This document shows, in pieces, positions 1-7,980 of a DNA stretch of 32,999 bases. Each line of letters begins with the position of its first letter. The first letter of the stretch is position 1. The DNA is from DASPOJ01 sp049790315 (GTDB lineage: Bacteria > Acidobacteriota > Terriglobia > Acidiferrales > UBA7541), in contig JBAQYV010000112.1 in assembly GCA_049790315.1 (NCBI GenBank), positions 1 to 32,999 on the forward strand. Reading direction: 5' to 3'. Position numbers and translations under genes: made by a program. The notes beneath the pieces were generated by a model, which searched no databases, had not been told where the DNA came from, and saw only the letters and a program-made list of their open reading frames with translations.

Positions 1-2
1 AG

Positions 3-1109
3 CCCGCGTCGCAGCCCACCGCGGAGCCAACCGGTCCATCGCAGCCCGATGCGACGCCATCCACGCCGGGACCTGGTGCGATCCGTGTCGACGTCAATTT
101 GACTTTAGTGGACGCGACTCCCCGGAAACCCGACGGCCAGGTAATCACCGGCCTGAAAATGAACGATTTCGTGTTGCAAGAAGACGGCCAGGTGCAACAA
201 ATCGTTCATCTCGATCAGGATCAATTGCCTTTGGCGATGGCCATCGTAATCGACCTGAGTACATCCATTCAGCCTTACCTCGAATCGCTCCGCGACACCA
301 CAGAGGTCGCGCTGCAGACTTTGAAACCTGAGGATCAAGTCGCGTTGTTCACTTTTACGTCCGATGTCGTGAAGCGCGTTCCGCTCACGCGTGACAAGCA
401 GCAAGTGATCGACGCGCTCGAAACCTTGCAAGCCGGTGGCTCAACCGACATCAACGATGCGATTTACGATGCCGCCGAATATCTGCGCGCGCAATCGCAC
501 GGAATGCGCCGCGTGATCGTGCTCATCAGCGACAACAAAGGTACGCGCGCGGGCTCCGTCACACCCGATGGTGTGCTCCAAGCAGTCCTCGAAGCAGACG
601 CGCCGGTCTACAGCCTGAAAGTTTTCGCCGATCAGGGCGGCGGTTTTAACCGCGGCGGCGGTCCCGGCGGAGGAGGACGCGGCGGTGGCGGAGGTGGTTG
701 GCCCGGCGGCGGCGGTGGTGGCGGCTGGCCAGGAGGAGGCGGTCGCGGCGGCGGTGGATGGCCAGGAGGTGGTGGAGGCGGAGGTAATCGGCGGGGCGGC
801 GGTCAGTCTCAAGCGAATTCCAAGGACATCGTGAACGTCGCGAAGATCGCCGAACAATCCGGCGGCGAAGTTTTCGATGTGAAGACGGAAGGCTCGCTCG
901 ACAAAGCATTCCAGGATTTCATGGACCACCTGAAGACGCGCTACACGATCGGCTACTATTCGAGTAACAAATCAACCGCGGGCGGCTATCGCAAAATCGA
1001 CGTGACGCTCGCATCGAGTTTCGGCAAGCTGGGCAAAGATTATTCAATCGTGGCCAAGCAGGGCTACTACGCCGCAGGCACCACAACATCGGCGGCTAAC
1101 AATCCCTGA
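3..1109 (+). CDS. VWA-domain protein (VWFA-related, acidobacterial type), 5'-truncated by window edge
   Basis: The reading frame is open from base 3, so the true start lies outside the window; the TTG at 99 is not a convincing start. A Pro/Ser/Thr-rich stretch leads into a von Willebrand factor A domain. Numbering from the TTG, the MIDAS metal site is DLSTS at residues 52-56, with Thr116 in GGSTDIND and Asp145 in LISDN. Proteins of this type are usually exported and may bind ligands through the metal; the substrate here is unknown. Unusually, the domain carries a glycine-rich insertion (residues about 180-235) with repeated GGGGWPGG units, followed by SKDIVNVAKIAEQSGGEVF, which resumes the VWA fold. 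The C-terminus (TRYTIGYYSSN onward) resembles the beta-rich end of this family. It is convergent with the downstream kinase gene. Domain call is firm, role is not. Confidence 0.85.
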   Translation, partial: PASQPTAEPTGPSQPDATPSTPGPGAIRVDVNLTLVDATPRKPDGQVITGLKMNDFVLQEDGQVQQIVHLDQDQLPLAMAIVIDLSTSIQPYLESLRDTTEVALQTLKPEDQVALFTFTSDVVKRVPLTRDKQQVIDALETLQAGGSTDINDAIYDAAEYLRAQSHGMRRVIVLISDNKGTRAGSVTPDGVLQAVLEADAPVYSLKVFADQGGGFNRGGGPGGGGRGGGGGGWPGGGGGGGWPGGGGRGGGGWPGGGGGGGNRRGGGQSQANSKDIVNVAKIAEQSGGEVFDVKTEGSLDKAFQDFMDHLKTRYTIGYYSSNKSTAGGYRKIDVTLASSFGKLGKDYSIVAKQGYYAAGTTTSAANNP

Positions 1110-1202
1110 AACCTTTTCCGGACGATGGCTGCATTGCAAACGCCGGAAAGAATATCGCAGACCGCGAGGTGCCGGATCGCGGAGAGCGCCGGTCTATCAG
1201 TT

Positions 1203-3416
1203 TTACGGAGTCTGCCACAACCGGATCGTTCCGTCCTTGCTCGACGAAACCAAAAGCTTCCCGTCGCGGCTGATCGAAAGACTCAGCACCGCGTCGGTGT
1301 GCCCTGTTAGCGTGTTGACTAAATTGCCGTTCGACGCGTCCCACACGCCGATGTTGTTATCCGCGCTGGCCGAAATCACGTAGTTGCCGTCGGGAGTGAA
1401 CACGACGTCGTTGATGGCCTTGCCGTCGGTGGCGCTGAGCATTTTGTACGGCGCAAGCGTTCCGGTACCGACGTCCCACAGATAAATCACACCCTTGCTG
1501 TCCGCGGTCGCCAGATGATTTCCGTCGGCGCTGAACGCCACGGATAGAATATTGCCCGTGTGGCTTTTCAACTCCGCAACTTCGCTCTGATCGGAAACGT
1601 TCCACAAATAAACGATGCTGTCGTCTCCGCCGCCGGCCAGCAAGCGGCCATCGGGACTAAAGCGAATCCGATTGATTTCGCCGGCCGTGTCCTGCATCGA
1701 GCCGACAAATTTCCCGGAAGAATTCTCCCACAGCGAAATCGTTTTGCCGTCTCCGCCTGCCGCAACGGTGTTGCCGTCGGGACTGTACGCCACCGTCCAC
1801 AGTGGAAAATCTCCGGGATATTTCATCACGGCGTCTCCAGACGAAGCGTTCCACGTGACCACCGATTTGTCGTAGGAAGCGCCAGCCATCTGAGTGCCAT
1901 CGGGCGTGAACGCCACGCCGAAAATCGGACCGCCCTGCCGTGAAAGTGTGCGCACGTTGTTGCCGGTCGTCACATCCCACACTTTTAGCGTCTTGTCGTT
2001 ATCGCCTGAGAGGATCGTATTGCCATCCGGGCTGAGCGCCGTATCCCACACTTCGCCCGCCTGCGGCGAGAGCACTTGTTTCTGAACGAATGCCGGACCT
2101 GTAGTGGTCGTGGTCTGGTTCAGCGTGTCGTACACATTGCCGCCCGTGCTCGTTGTCGAAGTCGTTCCCGTCGACGACTCACTGCCACCGCTTGAGTGCG
2201 CGTGCTGGTAGATGAAGCCGATGCCGATGAGTATCGCGACCAAGCCGACGATGCCGCCCACAACGCCAAGCGTCACGTAAAGCCACGGCGAGCGTTTCTT
2301 CTCCGGCTGCACATACACCGCTGGCGGTGGCGTCTGTGTATGCATCGGCGTCTGCGGCCACGTCTGCGGCGGTGCGCCGCCGGCCCATGCGGGCTGTGTT
2401 GGCGGAATCGTCTGCGGCGCCACCGCGCCGGGCGCCGGAGGAATCGTCGCGTAGGGATTCGCCACCGGTTGCGGCGTGGTTACTCTTCGCGCTGCTGTCT
2501 GATCCTTGATTTGATCGAGCCATCCGCCCTGCGGCTGCGCCTGCGTTGGCGGCGGCACGAAAGACGGCGGAGTAGCCGGCTGACTCTGCCCGCCAGCCAC
2601 CACGATTTCGCCCGGATGCTCGAGCGCCGCGCCAAACGCCTCGCAAGTTTGGAAACGTTGGTCGGGATCTTTGGCCAAAGCCTCAATCGTCGCTCGCTCC
2701 ACGCCCGACGGAATGTACGGATAGTGGCGCGTGGGCAATGGCGGCGGCGTGTTCACATGATCCGACATCATCTGAAAATCGCTTTCGGCCTCGAACGGCA
2801 AATGCGCGGTGAGCAACTCAAAAAGCGTGACGCCCAAACTGTAAATGTCCGAGCGGATGTCCACCGGCATGTTGCGAATCTGCTCGGGAGACATGTACGC
2901 GACCGTGCCCACGCGCGTTCCAGTGCGCGTCAGGCGCTGTCCACCCAACACTTTTGCGATTCCGAAATCCATCACCTTCACGATTCCGGATTTCGTCACC
3001 ATGATGTTGCTCGGTTTGATGTCGCGGTGAATCACGCCCATGCGATGCGCAAAACCGATTCCCAAAAGCGCTTGCCGGAACAGCGGCACCGCTTCCGCCG
3101 ACGGGATCGGTCCACGGCGAGAGATCATCTGCTCGAAACTTTCGCCGTCCAGATATTCCATCACGATAATCCAGGTGTTTCCCACCTGCTCGAAGGAATG
3201 CAGCGTGGCGATGTTGGTGTGCGAAAGGCGCGCCTGCGCCTTGGCCTCGATCTGAAACCGTTGCATCAGCTCGGGATTCGCAACCGTCTCCGGCGTCAAA
3301 ACTTTTATAGCGACGTAGCGATCGAGCGAAAGATCCGTCGCCTTGTAGACGACGCCCATGCCGCCTTCGCCGAGCTTGTCCACAATCTGGTAGTGACCAA
3401 TTTGGTTGGCATCCAT
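1203..3416 (-). CDS. Membrane Ser/Thr protein kinase with C-terminal WD40 propeller
   Basis: Hanks-type kinase. Counting from an upstream ATG at 3473, the N-terminal domain shows the glycine loop GEGGMGVVYKA (35-45), Lys57 in VAIKVL, HRDIKPSN (149-156), DFG (169-171) and MSPEQ (194-198), so it should be active. A Pro/Gln/Thr-rich linker (about 295-390) precedes one transmembrane helix (about 396-422). The outer part has seven WD40-like repeats, ending in motifs such as LKVWDV, VVTWNA, ISLWEN, VYLWNV, IYLWDV, IGVWDA and IRLWQT, enough for one closed propeller. The layout suggests a receptor kinase with an external binding domain; the ligand and targets are unknown. I prefer the ATG at 3416 because the family normally starts just before IGHYQIV; the ATG at 3473 adds 19 residues and has no ribosome site. 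An AAGGAG lies about 18 bases before 3416, farther than usual. Confidence 0.93.
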   Translation of the reverse strand: MDANQIGHYQIVDKLGEGGMGVVYKATDLSLDRYVAIKVLTPETVANPELMQRFQIEAKAQARLSHTNIATLHSFEQVGNTWIIVMEYLDGESFEQMISRRGPIPSAEAVPLFRQALLGIGFAHRMGVIHRDIKPSNIMVTKSGIVKVMDFGIAKVLGGQRLTRTGTRVGTVAYMSPEQIRNMPVDIRSDIYSLGVTLFELLTAHLPFEAESDFQMMSDHVNTPPPLPTRHYPYIPSGVERATIEALAKDPDQRFQTCEAFGAALEHPGEIVVAGGQSQPATPPSFVPPPTQAQPQGGWLDQIKDQTAARRVTTPQPVANPYATIPPAPGAVAPQTIPPTQPAWAGGAPPQTWPQTPMHTQTPPPAVYVQPEKKRSPWLYVTLGVVGGIVGLVAILIGIGFIYQHAHSSGGSESSTGTTSTTSTGGNVYDTLNQTTTTTGPAFVQKQVLSPQAGEVWDTALSPDGNTILSGDNDKTLKVWDVTTGNNVRTLSRQGGPIFGVAFTPDGTQMAGASYDKSVVTWNASSGDAVMKYPGDFPLWTVAYSPDGNTVAAGGDGKTISLWENSSGKFVGSMQDTAGEINRIRFSPDGRLLAGGGDDSIVYLWNVSDQSEVAELKSHTGNILSVAFSADGNHLATADSKGVIYLWDVGTGTLAPYKMLSATDGKAINDVVFTPDGNYVISASADNNIGVWDASNGNLVNTLTGHTDAVLSLSISRDGKLLVSSSKDGTIRLWQTP

Positions 3417-3609
3417 CGGCGGGCCGGTTGGCGACTCCTTAAAAAGTCGTGAGAGTGGTCCGAATTCTAACATGATTGCGCGCTCGGTCGCGCCGGCGCG
3501 GCGTGCGCCCGGTTTCTAGGAGCTGTGCGCTGTTTCCAACCTGTTGCGCGTTCGGAACTCGCCGCGACAGGGGTAGCATTCCAGGCGATTGCTCCCGTAG
3601 GATGTCCAT

Positions 3610-5607
3610 ATGCCTCAATGGACCCCGGCGTCAATCCGCACGCGCATGAACGCGCGGTCGCGCCCGCGTGCGCCGCGAAATCCGCAGGATAGCGAAGTCG
3701 CGCGCGACACATTGCTCCTGTTGCTGCTCGCGTGGCTGCCGTACGCGAATACGTTGTTCTCGAATTTCGTGTACGACGACAATTTACAGATCCTCGCCAA
3801 TCCGTTCGTTCACAGCTTTCGTTATCTGCGCGAAATCTTCACCACTACGGTCTGGTCGTTCCAAGGCGCGCAGGGAGTCACAAATTACTATCGCCCGTTG
3901 ATGACCTTCGATTATCTGCTCTGCTACAAGATGTTTGGCCCGGTGCCGTTCGGTTTTCATCTTGTCAACCTCGTCTGGAACGCGTGCGTGGTTTGTCTGG
4001 TATTTGTTGTCGCCAAAAAGATGTTTGGCAGTCGCACCGCCGGTTTAGTTGCCGCCGGATTATTCGCATTGCATCCGGTGCACACGGAATCCGTGGCGTG
4101 GGTTGCCGGCGTCACGGATCTGCAATTGTCCACATTTTTTCTCCTCACGTTCTTCTTGTATCTCGGCCTCTCCCGCGCGACCGGTGACGACAAACCACGG
4201 CCGCAACTCGGACGCAGATTCGCGATTGCCGGAGCTTTCGTGCTCGCGCTGCTCTCGAAAGAGCAAGCGGTAACGCTTCCCGCGCTGCTCCTGGTGTATG
4301 AGCATTTTTTCCGCGACGACCGCGACATCACGACGTTTCGCGAAAAAGTGTTCCGGTATCTTCCGCTTTGGGCGCTCGCGGCGCTCTACGCTTTGATTCG
4401 ATTCTTCTATCTCGGCGGCATGGCCGCCGTTCGCACGCGGCCCGGACTCACGAACAAAGAAATTGTTCTGTCCGCGATCAATTTGACCGGCAAATATCTC
4501 GGCAAACTTATTTGGCCGGAGCACCTTTCGGCATTTTACGTTTTCTACAAAAGCAGCCATTGGAAAGATCCCGGCGTGTTGCTCGGACTAGCGGGCCTTC
4601 TGATTTGCGGCGCCACCTTTTTGTGGCTCTGGAAAAATGCGCGCGTCGCGGCGTTTTCGCTTTTGTGGATGGGCGCGACGCTGGCCCCGGTTCTGAACGC
4701 GCGCTGGATGCCGGCCAGTGTTTTTGCGGAGCGTTATCTGTATCTCCCTTCCGTTGGATTTTGTTGGCTCATCGGTTGGGGCGCCGCCCGCGTCTGGAGC
4801 AATGCGCGGCTGCCCGCGTTTGCCCGAACCGCAACGGCGCTCGCCGTGTGCGCCGCCGCGATGCTTGGCGGAATCCGCACCGTGCGGCGCAATCGCGATT
4901 GGCGCAATGAAGGAACACTTTTCATTCAAACGCTCGCCGCGAATCCCGATGCCGGCCTGATCCGCTCAAACCTTGGAGCCGTTTATTTCAACGAAGGCAA
5001 TCAAGAGGCCGCGGAACGCGAATGGGACCAGGCGCTCGCGGCGGGACCTCGAAGCGTATTCACGCTGGTCAATTTTGCGCTGCTGCGCCAACGGCAGGGA
5101 CGCCTTTCCGAATCGCAGGAATTTTTCGAGCGCGCGATTGACATTCGTCCCGATGACATGGACGCGCATCTTTACTACGCCGAAATGCTCGAATCCATCG
5201 GCCGCGACGCGGAAGCCGACTGGCAATATCGTCTGGCGGTGACGCTTGATCCGTATGCATCGAACGCCCACTGCACTTACGGGCAATTCTTACAAAAGCA
5301 GGGCCGGCTGGCGGCGGCAAAAACGCAATTTGACGACGCCGTCGCCGAAGATTCGCTGCCCGACGCCTACGACGGGCTCGGCGACATCTACGCATCATGG
5401 AACCAAACCGCGCAAGCGGAACAAGCATTCCAGATGGCCACGAAGGGCGATCCGTTTGAAAGCCACGCGCTTTTCGGTCTCGCGGCAATCGAAGCCACAA
5501 AGGGCGATACCGCCGCGGCTGTGAAACACTATCGCGCCGGACTCGAAACAGATCCCGCGAATGCCGATGCGCTGGCGGCGCTGAAACGTCTGGGCGCCAA
5601 ACCATGA
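3610..5607 (+). CDS. Multi-spanning TMTC-like (GT-C fold) protein with TPR tail
   Basis: 665 residues. The N-terminal two thirds are polytopic membrane protein. An acidic pair in the first outer loop (VYDDNLQILANPF) and the loop HPVHTESVAWVAG followed by DLQ match the bacterial relatives of eukaryotic TMTC proteins, which are GT-C glycosyltransferases using lipid-linked sugars. The C-terminal third (from about residue 445) is a run of tetratricopeptide repeats such as NLGAVYFNEGNQEAAEREW. A sugar-transfer role on an exported protein is inference from the family; acceptor and donor are unknown. AGGA lies seven bases before the ATG at 3610. The gene is divergent from the WD40 kinase and is followed 22 bases later by a small same-strand gene. 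Many bacterial members of this family are simply labelled TPR proteins. Confidence 0.88.
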   Translation: MPQWTPASIRTRMNARSRPRAPRNPQDSEVARDTLLLLLLAWLPYANTLFSNFVYDDNLQILANPFVHSFRYLREIFTTTVWSFQGAQGVTNYYRPLMTFDYLLCYKMFGPVPFGFHLVNLVWNACVVCLVFVVAKKMFGSRTAGLVAAGLFALHPVHTESVAWVAGVTDLQLSTFFLLTFFLYLGLSRATGDDKPRPQLGRRFAIAGAFVLALLSKEQAVTLPALLLVYEHFFRDDRDITTFREKVFRYLPLWALAALYALIRFFYLGGMAAVRTRPGLTNKEIVLSAINLTGKYLGKLIWPEHLSAFYVFYKSSHWKDPGVLLGLAGLLICGATFLWLWKNARVAAFSLLWMGATLAPVLNARWMPASVFAERYLYLPSVGFCWLIGWGAARVWSNARLPAFARTATALAVCAAAMLGGIRTVRRNRDWRNEGTLFIQTLAANPDAGLIRSNLGAVYFNEGNQEAAEREWDQALAAGPRSVFTLVNFALLRQRQGRLSESQEFFERAIDIRPDDMDAHLYYAEMLESIGRDAEADWQYRLAVTLDPYASNAHCTYGQFLQKQGRLAAAKTQFDDAVAEDSLPDAYDGLGDIYASWNQTAQAEQAFQMATKGDPFESHALFGLAAIEATKGDTAAAVKHYRAGLETDPANADALAALKRLGAKP

Positions 5608-5629
5608 TCGCGTTTCGCGTGACACACGC

Positions 5630-5965
5630 ATGAGCGGCGCCACGCGTGACGCCGCGAATACCGCCGCCGAACGATTACTTCTGCGCGCGCTGTGCCGCAC
5701 GGAAACTTCGGGAACTCTGCGCGGCACGATTCTTACGGCGCTGGCAACGCACCGATTCGTTGAACCGGAACACGACGTGCTGTTCGCGGCGCTGCGAGAC
5801 ATTCAAAACATCGGACGCGTCGCGACGCAACAGCGCGTTGAAGAAATGTTGCTGCGCCGCGGCTTCCCCGATCTCGACCTGGACGATTACTTCGCCACGC
5901 GCGGCAAACCGATTACGCTCACGGAAATCTCTGAAGCGCTGCGCGCGCTTGGGCACGGCAACTGA
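5630..5965 (+). CDS. Small helical protein, DnaB-N/DnaG-C-like
   Basis: 111 residues beginning 22 bases after the TMTC-like gene, so probably co-transcribed. The pattern (AERLLLRALCR, then a helix, then HRFVEPEHDVLFAALRDI and VEEMLLRRGF) resembles the helical bundle at the N-terminus of replicative helicase DnaB and the C-terminus of primase DnaG. There is no helicase or primase catalytic domain, so if the resemblance is real it would be a stand-alone bundle. No clear Shine-Dalgarno site precedes the ATG. Codon usage fits the neighbours. Function unknown; the similarity is by eye and needs profile comparison. Confidence 0.65.
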   Translation: MSGATRDAANTAAERLLLRALCRTETSGTLRGTILTALATHRFVEPEHDVLFAALRDIQNIGRVATQQRVEEMLLRRGFPDLDLDDYFATRGKPITLTEISEALRALGHGN

Positions 5966-5984
5966 ACGCGGCGCGAACGAGCCG

Positions 5985-6016
5985 CGGCGGAGACAAGCGC
6001 CGCCCCTGCAAAAGCC
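5985..6016 (+). repeat. Palindromic repeat element, class A (degenerate)
   Basis: CGGCGGAG, loop ACAAG, CGCCGCCC, then CTGCAAAAGC. One stem position is mismatched and the tail is CTGCA instead of CTACA. It lies in the gap between the small DnaB-N-like gene and the convergent amrS gene. It is a member of the dispersed family described for 9416-10136. Confidence 0.7.
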
Positions 6017-6048
6017 GCGACATTCCACTCCGTTTAACGGTTCGCGAT

Positions 6049-7194
6049 TCATAAGTTCCAATCCGCGTAACGGCTGATTACAGCGCCCTCGGCGCCGGTG
6101 GCGCGCGTTGCGCCATTCGCATTCGTTGCGGCGGACGCGGCGGCGCGCGGATTCGTCCAGCGGCCCGGGATTTCCATGGAGCAATCGGGGCACTTGCCTT
6201 CGCGGATGCGATTTTCTGTGACATCGTGCCAGCCGCGGCGCACCAGGATGCGGCGGCAGCCGGGGCAGATGGTGTTGCCGGCTTCGGTTTTGATGTTGCC
6301 TTCGTAGACGTAATGAAGGCCGGCGTCGAGCGCGATCTGCCGGGCGCGGTGCAAAGTTTCGGGCGGCGTGCGCGGCTTATCGCGCATTTTAAAATCGGGA
6401 TGAAACGCAGTGAAGTGCAACGGAATGTCCTGGCCCAAATGCTCGACGATCCAATCCGCGAGTTGGCGCGTTTCGGCGGGATCGTCGTTGAGTCCGGGAA
6501 TCATCAGATTTGTGATCTCAAACCACACTTGCGTTTCATTTTTGAGCCAGGTGAGCGTGTCGAGGACGGGCTGCAAGTGCGTTAGCGTGGTTCGACCGTA
6601 GAAGCCTTCGGTGAAGGCTTTGAGGTCAACATTCGCGGCGTCAATGTGATCGTAAATATCGTGGAAAGCTTCTCGAGTGACGTAACCGTTGGTGACCATC
6701 ACGGTTGAAAGGCCGGCGGCGTGAGCGGCGTCGCAAATATCGACGACGTATTCGCCCCAAATGGTCGGCTCGTTGTAGGTGAATGCGATCGATGGACAGC
6801 CGTGCTGAATGGCGAGCGCGACGACATCTTGCGGCGGGACATGTTCGGAATGAAGTTGATCGTGGCGCGATTTCGAGATGTCCCAATTCTGGCAGAAGAA
6901 GCAGCCCATATTGCAGCCCGCGGTGCCCATCGAGAAAACGCGCGTGCCGGGAAGAAAATGATTCAGCGGTTTTTTTTCGATGGGATCGACTTGCAGCGCG
7001 GCGGGCGAAGCATAACCCAAACTGTAAAGTCTGCCGCCTTCATTCACGCGAATGAAGCAGAAACCGCTTTGTCCCGCGCCGATGTGGCAGTGTCGCGGAC
7101 ACAAATAGCAGTGAACGCGTCCGGCGGGTTCGGGTTCCCACCAGCGCGCTTCGTGAAGCGATTCGGTTTTTTGTAAAACTCGCAGCTCTTGCAT
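6049..7194 (-). CDS. amrS: AmmeMemoRadiSam-type radical SAM enzyme
   Basis: Radical SAM protein of the AmrS family. Counting from the ATG at 7194, the cluster motif is CNMGCFFC (Cys94, Cys98, Cys101). An N-terminal cysteine group (CYLCPRHC and a later GFCF) and a C-terminal CPGC / CPDC pair ending IPGRW are both typical of the family. A short Ala/Thr/Asn-rich tail follows. The family is named for co-occurrence with Memo and AMMECR1 proteins and is thought to catalyse a radical reaction whose substrate is not established here; neither partner gene is in this window. A TTG at 7221 would add nine residues, but the ATG looks better. It is the last gene of a three-gene minus-strand run with the 68-residue protein and the DinB protein. 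Confidence 0.93.
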   Translation of the reverse strand: MQELRVLQKTESLHEARWWEPEPAGRVHCYLCPRHCHIGAGQSGFCFIRVNEGGRLYSLGYASPAALQVDPIEKKPLNHFLPGTRVFSMGTAGCNMGCFFCQNWDISKSRHDQLHSEHVPPQDVVALAIQHGCPSIAFTYNEPTIWGEYVVDICDAAHAAGLSTVMVTNGYVTREAFHDIYDHIDAANVDLKAFTEGFYGRTTLTHLQPVLDTLTWLKNETQVWFEITNLMIPGLNDDPAETRQLADWIVEHLGQDIPLHFTAFHPDFKMRDKPRTPPETLHRARQIALDAGLHYVYEGNIKTEAGNTICPGCRRILVRRGWHDVTENRIREGKCPDCSMEIPGRWTNPRAAASAATNANGATRATGAEGAVISRYADWNL

Positions 7195-7224
7195 GGCTAT
7201 CTTTTCTGAAGCTTCGGGCAAAAA

Positions 7225-7431
7225 CTAATGGCGGTGCTCGCCAGCCCAGGCCAGGAATCGCTCCATGCGATCGCGTTCGCGCCACATGATGCTGAAAAAC
7301 TGTTTCGCGGTAAGCGCGTGCATATCGCCGCCGAGCAATGTTTCAAGGCGCCAGCGAATGAGCGGGCTGGCCCAGGGGCGCGTGCGGTACCCCTTGGCCA
7401 GCGTCCAGTACGTGCCGAGAGCGCGAATCAT
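7225..7431 (-). CDS. Small conserved-looking protein of unknown function
   Basis: 68 residues, rich in Trp and Arg (YWTLAKGYRTRPW, then PLIRWRLETLLGG, ending in MWRERDRMERFLAWAGEH). It sits between the DinB gene (stop 4 bases before its ATG) and amrS (the amrS ATG follows the stop by about 30 bases), so it fits tightly in an operon. The tight packing and protein-like composition make a real gene likely. I do not recognise a named family; the basic, aromatic, helical character could suit a membrane-peripheral or nucleic-acid partner, but nothing visible decides this. Confidence 0.65.
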   Translation of the reverse strand: MIRALGTYWTLAKGYRTRPWASPLIRWRLETLLGGDMHALTAKQFFSIMWRERDRMERFLAWAGEHRH

Positions 7432-7437
7432 CGCCCG

Positions 7438-7980
7438 TTAATTCCAACCTTTGCGCGCGCGCAATGCCGTGATGTGCGCGACATGGTGATGGCCATGCCA
7501 GGAATAGATCCGAAGATTTCCATCGAGCGTGATTTCGCCCATCTCCGGGTGGCGCAGTTTTCGCGCGAAATCTTCGGGCTTCATGCTGAGCAAGACGGCA
7601 CCCCAGCGCAGATGCAGCGCGGCCAGCAGCGTGAGCGAAACTTCCACCGGCGCTTGGGAATCGGCGAGCATGGCCCACAAGTTTTCCTTGTAGGGCTTGA
7701 TCGTGGGGTCGTCCTCAGTGAGCGCGAGTTTGAAACGCACGTAAGCGTTCATATGGCTGTCCGCGAGGTGATGAACCACCTGGCGGACGGTCCATCCGCC
7801 ATCGCGGTACGGAGTGTCGAGTTGCTCAGGCGCAAGGCCGTCCACGGCGGCGCTCAGAAAGCCGGGCGTCTGCGAGATTTGATCGATCGCGATGCGACGC
7901 TCTTCGGGTGTCAGCGTGGAGACTCTTTCGAGTTTGCCGATTGGGTATCGCAAGTCTCCCGCTGCGCTGTCAACTGGCAT
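7438..7980 (-). CDS. DinB/YfiT-type putative metal-dependent hydrolase
   Basis: 180 residues with the DinB four-helix-bundle pattern. The likely metal ligands are in VRQVVHHLADSHMN and the C-terminal WHGHHHVAHI. The segment FKLALTEDDPTIKPY closely resembles Bacillus YfiT-type members. The group includes thiol transferases (bacillithiol or mycothiol dependent) and uncharacterised hydrolases; the substrate cannot be told from sequence. The ATG at 7980 has GGAGG six bases upstream, which decides the start over the in-frame TTG at 7995. It is the first gene of the run leading to amrS, so its promoter should lie in 7981-8150. Confidence 0.9.
   Translation of the reverse strand: MPVDSAAGDLRYPIGKLERVSTLTPEERRIAIDQISQTPGFLSAAVDGLAPEQLDTPYRDGGWTVRQVVHHLADSHMNAYVRFKLALTEDDPTIKPYKENLWAMLADSQAPVEVSLTLLAALHLRWGAVLLSMKPEDFARKLRHPEMGEITLDGNLRIYSWHGHHHVAHITALRARKGWN

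Noticed and set aside
1114..1148. CTTTTCCGG / CCGGAAAG inverted repeat between the convergent VWA and kinase genes
   Set aside because: Loop of about 20 bases and no T tract on either strand; too weak to call.
2196..3452. Long open frame opposite the WD40 kinase, product rich in Arg and His
   Set aside because: It is the antisense shadow of a well-supported kinase gene; its Arg/His-heavy composition is typical of such shadows in high-GC DNA.
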